Shown here: positions 56,707 to 64,000 of the stretch, one piece after another
How positions within the stretch are numbered: the first letter of the stretch is position 1
Layout of the letters: the number at the start of each line of letters is the position of its first letter
NCBI RefSeq assembly: GCF_043099285.1
Contig: NZ_CP170723.1
Coordinates: 1,922,001-1,986,000 of the forward strand
Reading direction: 5' to 3'
Length of the DNA: 64,000 nucleotides
Source of the DNA: Oryzobacter telluris
GTDB taxonomy: Bacteria > Actinomycetota > Actinomycetes > Actinomycetales > Dermatophilaceae
The notes under the pieces: generated by a model
Seen by the model: only the letters and a program-made list of their open reading frames with translations
Databases searched by the model: none
Told to the model about the DNA's origin: nothing
Position numbers and translations under genes: made by a program

Positions 56707-59121
56707 ATGACGACCACCACCGAGGCAGCGCCTCCGGACACCACGGGCGCGACCGCCACCCGCACGGTGATGCAGGTCCGCAAGCGCAACGGCGACCCCG
56801 AGCGGGTCGACGTCAACAAGATCGTCCGCGCCGTCGACCGGGTCAGCGACGGCCTGCCCGAGGTCGACCCGCTGCGGGTCGCGACCCGCACCATCAGCGG
56901 CCTGTACGACGGCGCCACGACCGCCGAGCTCGACCGGCTGTCGATCCAGACCGCCGCAGAGCTCATCGGCGAGGAGCCCGAGTACTCACGCCTGGCCGCC
57001 CGGCTGCTCGCGGGCTACGTCGACAAGGAGGTCCGCGGCCACGGTGTCGCGTCGTTCAGCCAGTCGATCGCGCTCGGGCACGCCGAGGGCCTCATCGGCG
57101 ACGCCACGGCCGCCTTCGTCGCGGCCAACCACGTCAAGCTCGACGTCGCCGTGGACCCGACCAACGACCGGCGCTTCGAGTACTTCGGCCTGCGCACCGT
57201 CGTCGACCGCTACCTGCTGCGCCACCCCACGACGCGCCTGGTCCTGGAGACCCCGCAGTACTTCCTGCTGCGCGTCGCCTGCGGCCTGGCCCACACGCCG
57301 CGCGAGGCCATCGACCTCTACCGCCTGATGGCGAGCCTGGCCTACCTGCCGAGCAGCCCCACCCTGTTCAACTCCGGCACCCGGCACACCCAGATGTCGT
57401 CGTGCTACCTCGTCGACAGCCCCCGTGACGAGCTCGACTCGATCTACGAGCGCTACCAGCAGGTGGCCCGCCTGTCGAAGTTCGCCGGCGGCATCGGCAT
57501 CGCCTTCTCCCGGGTCCGGGGCCGCGGCGCCCTCATCCGCGGGACCAACGGCACGAGCAACGGCATCGTCCCGTGGCTGCGCACCCTCGACTCCTCGGTG
57601 GCCGCCGTCAACCAGGGCGGCCGCCGCAAGGGCGCGGCGTGCGTCTACCTCGAGCCCTGGCACCCCGACATCGAGGAGTTCCTCGAGCTGCGCGACAACA
57701 CCGGCGAGGACGCCCGGCGCGCCCACAACCTCAACCTCGCCAACTGGCTGCCCGACGAGTTCCTGCGCCGCGTCGAGGCCGACGAGGTCTGGAGCCTCGT
57801 CGACCCCAGCGAGGTCCCCGAGCTCGTCGACCTCTGGGGCGAGGACTTCGACCGCGCCTACCGCGCCGCCGAGCGCGACGGCCGCGTCGTGCGCCAGGTC
57901 CGTGCCCGCGACCTCTGGGGCCGGATGATGCGCACCCTGGCCCAGACCGGCAACGGGTGGATGACCTTCAAGGACGCCTCCAACCGCGCGTGCAACCAGA
58001 CCGCCGTGCCCGGCAACGTCGTGCACCTGTCGAACCTGTGCACCGAGATCATCGAGGTGAGCAGCGACGAGGAGACGGCCGTGTGCAACCTCGGCTCGGT
58101 CAACCTCAACAGCCACCTCACCGCCGACGGCACGGCGCTGGACTGGGAGCGGCTGCGCACCACCGTGCGCACCGCCGTCACCTACCTCGACCGCGTCATC
58201 GACATCAACTACTACCCGAGCGAGGAGGCCGCCCGCTCCAACCCGCGCTGGCGCCCGGTCGGGCTGGGGTACATGGGGCTGCAGGACGTGCTGTTCCGGC
58301 TGCGCCTGCCGTTCGACTCGGCGGAGGCGCAGGCCCTCTCGACCCGCATCGCGGAGGAGGTGCAGCTGGCCGCGCTCGAGCGCTCGGCCGAGCTGGCCGA
58401 GGAGCTGGGTGCCCACCCCGCGTTCGCCGACACCCGCGCGGCGCGCGGGGTCCTCCACCTCGACCACTTCGAGACCTCGCCCACCCAGCCGGCCCGCTGG
58501 GCCGCGCTGCGCGAGAGGGTCGCCCGCACCGGGCTGCGCAACTCGCTGCTCGTCGCCATCGCGCCGACCGCGACGATCGCCTCGATCGCCGGCTGCGGTG
58601 AGTGCATCGAGCCCCAGGTCTCCAACCTGTTCAAGCGCGAGACGCTGTCGGGGGAGTTCCTCCAGGTCAACGGTCACCTCGTGCGCGAGCTGAAGTCGCG
58701 CGGCCTGTGGACCGCCGAGACCCGCGACGCCGTCAAGCGCGCCGAGGGCTCGGTCGCCGGCGTCACGGCGCTGCCGGAGGACGTGCGGCACCTTTTCCGC
58801 ACGGCCTGGGAGCTGCCGCAGCGCGCCCTCATCGCGATGGCCGCGGCACGCCAGCCGTACATCGACCAGAGCCAGTCGCTCAACCTGTTCATGGCGAGCC
58901 CGACCATCGGCAAGCTCAGCTCGATGTACCTCCACGCGTGGAAGTCCGGGCTGAAGACGACGTACTACCTCCGCTCGCGCCCCGCGACGCGGATCCAGCA
59001 GGCCACCGTCACCCAGCAGGCGCAGGCCGCGCCCGCCCTGCCGATGGCCGCCACCCCGTCCGACGAGGACGCGCTCGCGTGCTCCCTCGAGAACCCCGAG
59101 AGCTGCGAGGCCTGCCAGTGA
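56707..59121 (+). CDS. nrdA: Ribonucleoside-diphosphate reductase class Ia, alpha subunit
   Basis: 804 residues. An ATP-cone allosteric domain opens the protein (MQVRKRNGDPERVDVNKIVR), followed by the reductase barrel with the conserved cysteines in SSCYLVDSP and VCNLGSVNLNSHL, the NLCTEI block, the PTATIASIAG block, and the C-terminal redox pair near CEACQ. ATG 56707 has AGGAGAG five bases upstream. Expression should be off when cobalamin is plentiful (riboswitch) and when NrdR is active. The stop overlaps nrdB. Confidence 0.94.
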   Translation: MTTTTEAAPPDTTGATATRTVMQVRKRNGDPERVDVNKIVRAVDRVSDGLPEVDPLRVATRTISGLYDGATTAELDRLSIQTAAELIGEEPEYSRLAARLLAGYVDKEVRGHGVASFSQSIALGHAEGLIGDATAAFVAANHVKLDVAVDPTNDRRFEYFGLRTVVDRYLLRHPTTRLVLETPQYFLLRVACGLAHTPREAIDLYRLMASLAYLPSSPTLFNSGTRHTQMSSCYLVDSPRDELDSIYERYQQVARLSKFAGGIGIAFSRVRGRGALIRGTNGTSNGIVPWLRTLDSSVAAVNQGGRRKGAACVYLEPWHPDIEEFLELRDNTGEDARRAHNLNLANWLPDEFLRRVEADEVWSLVDPSEVPELVDLWGEDFDRAYRAAERDGRVVRQVRARDLWGRMMRTLAQTGNGWMTFKDASNRACNQTAVPGNVVHLSNLCTEIIEVSSDEETAVCNLGSVNLNSHLTADGTALDWERLRTTVRTAVTYLDRVIDINYYPSEEAARSNPRWRPVGLGYMGLQDVLFRLRLPFDSAEAQALSTRIAEEVQLAALERSAELAEELGAHPAFADTRAARGVLHLDHFETSPTQPARWAALRERVARTGLRNSLLVAIAPTATIASIAGCGECIEPQVSNLFKRETLSGEFLQVNGHLVRELKSRGLWTAETRDAVKRAEGSVAGVTALPEDVRHLFRTAWELPQRALIAMAAARQPYIDQSQSLNLFMASPTIGKLSSMYLHAWKSGLKTTYYLRSRPATRIQQATVTQQAQAAPALPMAATPSDEDALACSLENPESCEACQ

Positions 59122-60149
59122 GCGCCCTGACCGCCGTCCCCGACACCGACGCCCTCCTCCTCGACCCGGGGATGAGCCTGACCCTGCGGCCGATGCGGTA
59201 CCCGCACTTCTACGACCGGTACCGCGACGCCATCAAGAACACGTGGACGGTCGAGGAGGTCGACCTGCACAGCGACCTCGCCGACCTGCGCAAGCTCAGC
59301 GCGGCCGAGAGGCACCTCGTCGCGCGGCTCGTGGCGTTCTTCGCCACGGGCGACACGATCGTGGCGAACAACCTCGTGCTCAACCTCTACACGCACGTCA
59401 ACGCGCCCGAGGCCCGGCTCTACCTGTCGCGCCAGCTGTTCGAGGAGGCGGTGCACGTGCAGTTCTACCTGACCCTGCTCGACACCTACGTCCCCGACGA
59501 GGCCGAGCGGCACGAGGCGTTCGCGGCGGTGGAGAACATCCCTTCCATCAAGGCCAAGGCCGACTTCTGCTTCCGGTGGATCGACTCCCTGTCCGAGCTG
59601 CGCAGCCTGGAGAGCGCGGCCGACCGCCGCGCGTTCCTGCTCAACCTCGTCTGCTTCGCCGCCTGCATCGAGGGCCTGTTCTTCTACGGCGCCTTCGCCT
59701 ACGTGTACTTCCTGCGCTCGCGGGGGCTGCTCAACGGGCTGGCGTCGGGGACCAACTGGGTCTTCCGCGACGAGTCGATGCACATGGCGTTCGCGTTCGA
59801 CGTCATCGACACCGCCCGCGAGGAGGAGCCCGACCTCGTCGACGACGACTTCGCGGCGACGGTGCGGCAGATGATGACCGAGGCGGTCGACGCCGAGGCG
59901 CAGTTCGCGCAGGACCTGCTCGGCGGGGGAGTGGCGGGGCTCTCCAGCGCCGACATGCGCACCTACCTCGAGCACGTCGCCGACCGGCGGCTCGAGCGGC
60001 TCGGCTTCCCGGCCGTGTACGGGTCGCGCAACCCGCTCGCGTTCATGGAGCTGCAGGACGTCCAGGAGCTCTCGAACTTCTTCGAGCGGCGGGTCTCGGC
60101 CTACCAGGTGGGGGTCACCGGCGCGGTGACCTTCGACGACGACTTCTGA
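59118..60149 (+). CDS. nrdB: Ribonucleoside-diphosphate reductase class Ia, beta subunit
   Basis: 343 residues of ferritin-like fold. The metal site uses ATGDTIVANN, EEAVHVQFY (Glu, His), EGLFFYGAF and RDESMHMAF (Glu, His). The tyrosine of EEAVHVQFY is at the radical position (E-x2-H-x3-Y), so a tyrosyl-radical enzyme is expected rather than a radical-free form. GTG 59118 overlaps the nrdA stop. The C-terminal tail ends FDDDF, the peptide that docks to NrdA. Confidence 0.94.
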   Translation: MSALTAVPDTDALLLDPGMSLTLRPMRYPHFYDRYRDAIKNTWTVEEVDLHSDLADLRKLSAAERHLVARLVAFFATGDTIVANNLVLNLYTHVNAPEARLYLSRQLFEEAVHVQFYLTLLDTYVPDEAERHEAFAAVENIPSIKAKADFCFRWIDSLSELRSLESAADRRAFLLNLVCFAACIEGLFFYGAFAYVYFLRSRGLLNGLASGTNWVFRDESMHMAFAFDVIDTAREEEPDLVDDDFAATVRQMMTEAVDAEAQFAQDLLGGGVAGLSSADMRTYLEHVADRRLERLGFPAVYGSRNPLAFMELQDVQELSNFFERRVSAYQVGVTGAVTFDDDF

Positions 60150-60250
60150 GCCGTCCCCCGGTGGGTCCCGACGGGGTCGGTCGCGTGGTGGTGTCTCCGC
60201 CCGTGACCGGCCCCGTCGGCGTCCCCGGCCCCCGAAATAGACTTCGCCGC

Positions 60251-61378
60251 ATGGACCCCCGCACGACCGTCGAGGCGATGCTGCGCCCGGACCTGCGCGG
60301 GCGGACCGCGTACGGCGCTCCGCAGCTCGACGTCCCCGTCGCGCTCAACACCAACGAGAACTCCTACCCGGTGCCCCCGGTCGTCGTCGAGGCCATCGCC
60401 GACGCCGTGCGCGCGGTGGCCGCCGGCCTCAACCGGTACCCCGACCGCGAGTTCACGGCCCTGCGCACGGCCCTGGCCGCCTACCTGTCGCGCAGCGGCA
60501 CGCCTGTCGGGCCCGGGGCGGTGTGGGCGGGCAACGGGTCGAACGAGGTCCTGCTCCACCTGCTCCAGGCGTTCGGCGGGCCGGGGCGCACGGCGCTCGG
60601 CTTCACCCCGGCCTACTCCATGCACCCGATCATCACGACGACGACCGGCACGACGTGGGTCGACGGCCTGCGCGGTGTCGAGGGCGCGGGCGCGTTCGAC
60701 CTCGACGTCGCCTCCGCCGTGGCGCAGGTGCGCGCCCACCGGCCCGACGTCGTCTTCCTCTGCTCGCCGAACAACCCGACGGGCACCGCGCTCGGCCTCG
60801 ACGTCGTGGTGGCCGTGCACGACGCCGCGCCCGACGCGCTCGTCGTCGTCGACGAGGCGTACGCGGAGTTCGCCCGACCCGGCACGCCCAGCGCCCTCAC
60901 CCTGCTCGCCGGGCGGCCTCGGCTCGTCGTCACGCGCACCATGTCGAAGGCGTTCGCGCTGGCCGGGGGCCGCCTGGGCTACCTCGCGGCCGACCCCGCC
61001 GTCACCGACGCGCTGCGCCTCGTGCGGATGCCGTACCACCTGTCCACGCAGACCCAGGCCGTCGCGCTGGCCGCGCTGGAGCACGCCGACCTCATGCTCG
61101 AGACGGTCGGCGCCATCAAGGAGCAGCGCGACCGGCTGGTGTCCGGACTCACCGCGCTCGGCCTCGACCCGGTGCCCAGCGACGCCAACTTCGTCCTCTT
61201 CGGCACGCTCGAGGACGCCCGCGCGACGTGGCAGGAGCTCCTCGACCGGGGAGTCCTCGTCCGGGACGTGGGCATTCCCCACTATCTTCGTGTCACGGCG
61301 GGCACCCCCGAGGAGACGACGCGCTTCCTCGAGGCGGTCGCCGCCGCCGTCCCGACCCGTACAGGAGCCGCTCCGTGA
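60251..61378 (+). CDS. hisC: Histidinol-phosphate aminotransferase
   Basis: 375-residue PLP enzyme of class I/II fold: LNTNENSYPVPPVVVEAI, GNGSNEVLLHLLQAF, FLCSPNNPTGTAL, VVVDEAYAEF and the PLP lysine Lys233 in SKAFALAGGRLGY. It makes histidinol phosphate. ATG 60251 chosen. Its stop overlaps the hisB GTG. The gene follows nrdB after a 101-bp gap, so it may have its own promoter. Confidence 0.95.
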   Translation: MDPRTTVEAMLRPDLRGRTAYGAPQLDVPVALNTNENSYPVPPVVVEAIADAVRAVAAGLNRYPDREFTALRTALAAYLSRSGTPVGPGAVWAGNGSNEVLLHLLQAFGGPGRTALGFTPAYSMHPIITTTTGTTWVDGLRGVEGAGAFDLDVASAVAQVRAHRPDVVFLCSPNNPTGTALGLDVVVAVHDAAPDALVVVDEAYAEFARPGTPSALTLLAGRPRLVVTRTMSKAFALAGGRLGYLAADPAVTDALRLVRMPYHLSTQTQAVALAALEHADLMLETVGAIKEQRDRLVSGLTALGLDPVPSDANFVLFGTLEDARATWQELLDRGVLVRDVGIPHYLRVTAGTPEETTRFLEAVAAAVPTRTGAAP

Positions 61379-61986
61379 GCACCGACGCCCACCGCACCGC
61401 CACCGTGCGCCGCGGCACGTCCGAGAGCACCGTGGAGGTGACCGTCGACCTCGACGGCACCGGCCGCGGTGACGTCAGCACCGGCGTCCCCTTCTACGAC
61501 CACATGCTCCTGTCGCTCGCGAAGCACTCGCTCATCGACCTCACCGTCTCGGCCACCGGCGACACGCACGTCGACGCGCACCACAGCGTCGAGGACGTGG
61601 CGATCGTCCTCGGGCAGGCCGTCCGCGAGGCGCTCGGCGACAAGAGCGGCATCGCGCGCTTCGGCGACGCCACCGTCCCGCTCGACGAGGCGCTCGTCCA
61701 GGCCGTCGTCGACGTCGCGGGCCGTCCCTACTGCGTCCACGAGGGCGAGCCGGCGGGCCAGGAGTACGTCGTCATCGGCGGCCACTACGTCGGCTCGCTG
61801 ACCCGCCACGTCCTGGAGTCCTTCGCCTTCCACGCCCAGATCGCCCTGCACGTGCGCGTGCTCTCCGGACGCGACCCGCACCACGTCGTCGAGGCCCAGT
61901 TCAAGGCGCTCGCCCGGGCGCTGCGCTCCGCCGTCGCCCGCGACCCGCGCGTCGAGGGCATCCCGAGCGCGAAGGGCGCGCTCTAG
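61375..61986 (+). CDS. hisB: Imidazoleglycerol-phosphate dehydratase
   Basis: 203 residues. Manganese-binding motifs are DHMLLSLAKHS (FYDHML), VDAHHSVEDVAI and later VESFAFHAQ-type and DPHHVVEAQFKALARAL. These are the two HHxxE-type sites of the family. GTG 61375 overlaps hisC by 4 bp. Single-function form, without the phosphatase domain fused in E. coli. Confidence 0.96.
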   Translation: MSTDAHRTATVRRGTSESTVEVTVDLDGTGRGDVSTGVPFYDHMLLSLAKHSLIDLTVSATGDTHVDAHHSVEDVAIVLGQAVREALGDKSGIARFGDATVPLDEALVQAVVDVAGRPYCVHEGEPAGQEYVVIGGHYVGSLTRHVLESFAFHAQIALHVRVLSGRDPHHVVEAQFKALARALRSAVARDPRVEGIPSAKGAL

Positions 61987-61989
61987 CCC

Positions 61990-62634
61990 GTGGGTGCGGA
62001 CCCGCGGTCGGGAGCCGGGCACGGGCTCGTGCTCGTGCGCCGGTCGCCCGCATCGGTCTCGCGCTGGCTGCGCCGCGGCCTGGTGTCGGTCACCGTCGCC
62101 CCCTACGGGGCATGGACCGGCATCACCCTCGCCGACGAGCGTGCCCGCAGCGCGGCGCCGTACGACGTCGGGCTCGAGGTGCTCGCGGCGCGGCCGACGC
62201 CGTGGCGGGCGCGCCCCTCCATCGGGCTGTTCGACGTCCACGGTCGCGCGGCGATCTCGGTGCACCCGTCGGGGCCGCGGTCACGCCACCAGTGGGTCGT
62301 GTGGGAGCCGCGGCGCGGGGTCGTCGAGACGCCCGACCTGGCCCGCCTGCGCCTCACCACGCTGCTCTCGGCTGCGGGGGCCGACGGACGGGTGCGCGAG
62401 GAGGCGCTGGCCGAGGTGCTGCGCTCGGGCCACGGCACGCCCATCGACCTCCTCGTCACCGTCATCGGTCTGCTCGGCCTGCCCGGTAAGGAGCTGCTGC
62501 TGCGCGGAGACGCCCCCGGCGCCACCGACGTCGAGCCCTCGGTGCGCGGCGTGCTCGCCTTCGACCGGCTCGTCGCCGAGGACGCCTCGCACCGCGCCGA
62601 CACCGAGCGGCTCGCCGACGGAGGTCGCCGGTGA
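61990..62634 (+). CDS. Conserved hypothetical protein encoded between hisB and hisH
   Basis: 214 residues, no signal or membrane segment. Visible blocks are LVSVTVAPYGAWTGITLADE, LFDVHGRAAISVHP, RHQWVVWEPRRGVVETPDLA and LRLTTLLSAAG. It is not an enzyme of the histidine pathway. It starts at GTG 61990 just after hisB and overlaps hisH by 4 bp, so it is translated with the operon. A protein in this slot is common in actinobacteria, which suggests a helper or regulatory function; none is known to me. Confidence 0.78.
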   Translation: MGADPRSGAGHGLVLVRRSPASVSRWLRRGLVSVTVAPYGAWTGITLADERARSAAPYDVGLEVLAARPTPWRARPSIGLFDVHGRAAISVHPSGPRSRHQWVVWEPRRGVVETPDLARLRLTTLLSAAGADGRVREEALAEVLRSGHGTPIDLLVTVIGLLGLPGKELLLRGDAPGATDVEPSVRGVLAFDRLVAEDASHRADTERLADGGRR

Positions 62635-63275
62635 CCGCTCGTCGCGTCGTCGTCCTCGACTACGGCAGCGGGAACGTCCGCAGTGCCGTGCGCGCCCTCG
62701 AGCACGTCGGCGCCGAGGTGACCCTCACGGCCGACCACGAGGCCGCCCTGGCCGCCGACGGGCTCTTCGTGCCCGGGGTGGGCAACTTCCACGCGTGCAT
62801 GGCCGGGCTCGTCGCCGCCGACGGCCCGCGCCTCATCGACGCCCGGCTCGCGGGCGGCCGCCCGGTGCTCGGGGTCTGCGTGGGGATGCAGGTGCTCTTC
62901 GAGGGGTCCACCGAGCCGAGCCTCATGCCGATCGAGGGCGTGGGGGAGTGGCCGGGCCTGGTGTCGCGGCTCCTCGCGCCCGTCGTGCCGCACATGGGCT
63001 GGTCGACGGTCGAGGTGCCGGAGACGTCGGTGCTCTTCGACGGCATCCGCGACGAGCGCTTCTACTTCGTCCACTCCTACGCGGCCCACACCTGGGACCT
63101 CGCGCCGCCGGAGGGTCCCTTCGCGGCCGTCACGCCGAAGGTCACCTGGGCCACGCACGGCGAGCGGTTCGTCGCCGCCGTCGAGAACGGGCCCCTCTCG
63201 GCGACCCAGTTCCACCCCGAGAAGTCCGGCGAGGCCGGCCTGGCACTCCTGCGCAACTGGGTCGCCTCCCTCTGA
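62631..63275 (+). CDS. hisH: Imidazole glycerol phosphate synthase, glutamine amidotransferase subunit
   Basis: 214 residues of class I amidotransferase fold: VVVLDYGSGNVRSAV, LFVPGVGNFHACM, the nucleophile Cys83 in GVCVGMQVLFEGS, and the His/Glu pair in TQFHPEKSGEAG. It supplies ammonia to HisF. GTG 62631 overlaps the preceding gene. The hisF gene should lie beyond priA, outside the window. Confidence 0.95.
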   Translation: MTARRVVVLDYGSGNVRSAVRALEHVGAEVTLTADHEAALAADGLFVPGVGNFHACMAGLVAADGPRLIDARLAGGRPVLGVCVGMQVLFEGSTEPSLMPIEGVGEWPGLVSRLLAPVVPHMGWSTVEVPETSVLFDGIRDERFYFVHSYAAHTWDLAPPEGPFAAVTPKVTWATHGERFVAAVENGPLSATQFHPEKSGEAGLALLRNWVASL

Positions 63276-63364
63276 CCCGAGGACCGGACCGGATGACGTG
63301 CGCCGCCGGGCGTTCGGCAGACTTGGGGCGATCCGCCACACGCCGACCCCGGAGGACCCACCCC

Positions 63365-64000
63365 GTGAGCGAGAACGCCACCGACAGCCCGCGCCTGGAG
63401 CTGCTGCCCGCCGTCGACGTCGTCGAGGGGCGCGCCGTGCAGCTCGTGCAGGGCGTCGCCGGCACCGGCGGCGAGTTCGGCGACCCGCTCGAGGCGGCCC
63501 TGGCGTGGCAGGAGCAGGGCGCCGAGTGGCTCCACCTCGTCGACCTCGACGCCGCCTTCGGCCGGGGCTCGAACGCCGAGCTGCTCGCCGACATCGTCGG
63601 GCGCCTCGACATCAAGGTCGAGATGAGCGGCGGCATCCGCGACGCCGCGTCCCTCGAGCGCGCCCTGGCCAACGGCTGCCGTCGGGTCAACCTCGGCACC
63701 GCGGCGCTGGAGGACCCCGAGTGGACCGCCCGCGCCATCGCCGAGCACGGTGACCGGGTGGCCGTGGGCCTCGACGTGCGCGGCACGACCCTCGCCGCCC
63801 GCGGCTGGACCTCCGAGGGTGGCGACCTCTGGGAGACCCTCGAGCGCCTCGACCGCGAGGGCTGCGCGCGCTACGTCGTCACCGACGTCGCCAAGGACGG
63901 CATGCTCCAGGGCCCCAACCTCCCGCTGCTGCGCGACGTCTGCGCCCGCACCGACCGTCCGGTCGTCGCGTCCGGCGGGGTCTCGACCCTCGAGGACGTC
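63365..64000 (+). CDS. priA: Phosphoribosyl isomerase A (bifunctional HisA/TrpF type), 3'-truncated by the window
   Basis: 212 codons from GTG 63365 to the window end, open and in frame. The TIM barrel shows LLPAVDVVEGRAVQLVQG (catalytic Asp), HLVDLDAAFGRGSN, VEMSGGIRDAASLE, VNLGTAALEDPEW and YVVTDVAKDGMLQGPN (second Asp). Actinobacteria use PriA for both histidine and tryptophan synthesis, and this sequence fits that clade. HisA alone cannot be excluded from the partial sequence. The last ~30-35 residues are missing. Confidence 0.9.
   Translation, partial: MSENATDSPRLELLPAVDVVEGRAVQLVQGVAGTGGEFGDPLEAALAWQEQGAEWLHLVDLDAAFGRGSNAELLADIVGRLDIKVEMSGGIRDAASLERALANGCRRVNLGTAALEDPEWTARAIAEHGDRVAVGLDVRGTTLAARGWTSEGGDLWETLERLDREGCARYVVTDVAKDGMLQGPNLPLLRDVCARTDRPVVASGGVSTLEDV

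Noticed and set aside
1..64000. CRISPR arrays, insertion sequences, prophage or plasmid functions
   Set aside because: No regularly spaced repeats, transposase, integrase or phage structural motifs were seen on reading both strands; gene content is core metabolism throughout.

Overview
The window is very GC-rich, uses GTG starts freely and packs genes with many 4-bp start/stop overlaps. A FasR-type regulator sits ahead of fabD-fabH-acpP-fabF, and the window also carries a furA-katG pair, homodimeric AceE, PpgK, DUF3052, DUF3145 and a glnA2-glnE pair. Together these point to a free-living actinobacterium, most likely Micrococcales and plausibly Intrasporangiaceae. No phage, insertion sequence or CRISPR array was seen. 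This is chromosomal core sequence with small decayed or unusual patches.

Layout. 0-5.7 kb: an FAD amine oxidoreductase, two head-to-head gene relics (glycosyltransferase and a DUF6541-like membrane protein), two poorly known proteins, a CAU-anticodon tRNA, and a PIG-L deacetylase fused to a degenerate receiver domain. 5.7-8.5 kb: two matched palindromic elements in a 434-bp gap, DUF3145, and three tandem paralogous two-TM proteins. 8.5-14.9 kb: fatty-acid synthesis genes with their regulator, then argG behind an AT-rich promoter. 15-20.1 kb: two tandem glycerophosphodiesterase genes, the second broken, then furA-katG. 20.1-27.3 kb: a thiamine-binding protein, aceE, fdhD, a two-gene bPH2 membrane operon, DUF3052 and an AhpE-type peroxiredoxin.

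27.4-36.9 kb: tRNA-Val abutting a Nif3/DUF34 gene, a zinc-ribbon protein, RNase HI fused to an apparently dead histidine-phosphatase domain, rhodanese-metZ, SRPBCC, an MpaB-type oxygenase, a permease with yaaA, an RNB exonuclease and the RNase P RNA. 36.9-41.7 kb: a DosRS-like module (GAF-GAF kinase, DoxX-like protein, NarL-type regulator, flavin-binding PPOX protein) with DosR-box-like palindromes, then a structured 532-bp gap and a stand-alone CarH-like cobalamin-binding protein. 41.7-49.2 kb: an MBL hydrolase, ppgK-map, two methyltransferases, panB and a secreted M6 metalloprotease. 49.3-64 kb: glnA2-glnE, a PAS-ANTAR regulator, hisD, a class Ia ribonucleotide reductase operon behind NrdR-like boxes and a cobalamin riboswitch, then hisC-hisB-(unknown)-hisH-priA, with priA cut by the window end.

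Three themes recur. Peroxide and redox stress: FurA-KatG, AhpE and YaaA. Cobalamin-linked control: the nrdAB riboswitch and the CarH-like sensor. Hypoxia or NO-type sensing: the DosRS-like genes. The best candidates for undescribed biology are the two 46-bp CTAC-N15-GTGATCAC-N15-GTAG elements exactly 100 bp apart, the stand-alone B12 sensor domain beside the DosRS-like module, and the tRNA-Val gene ending one base before a start codon.
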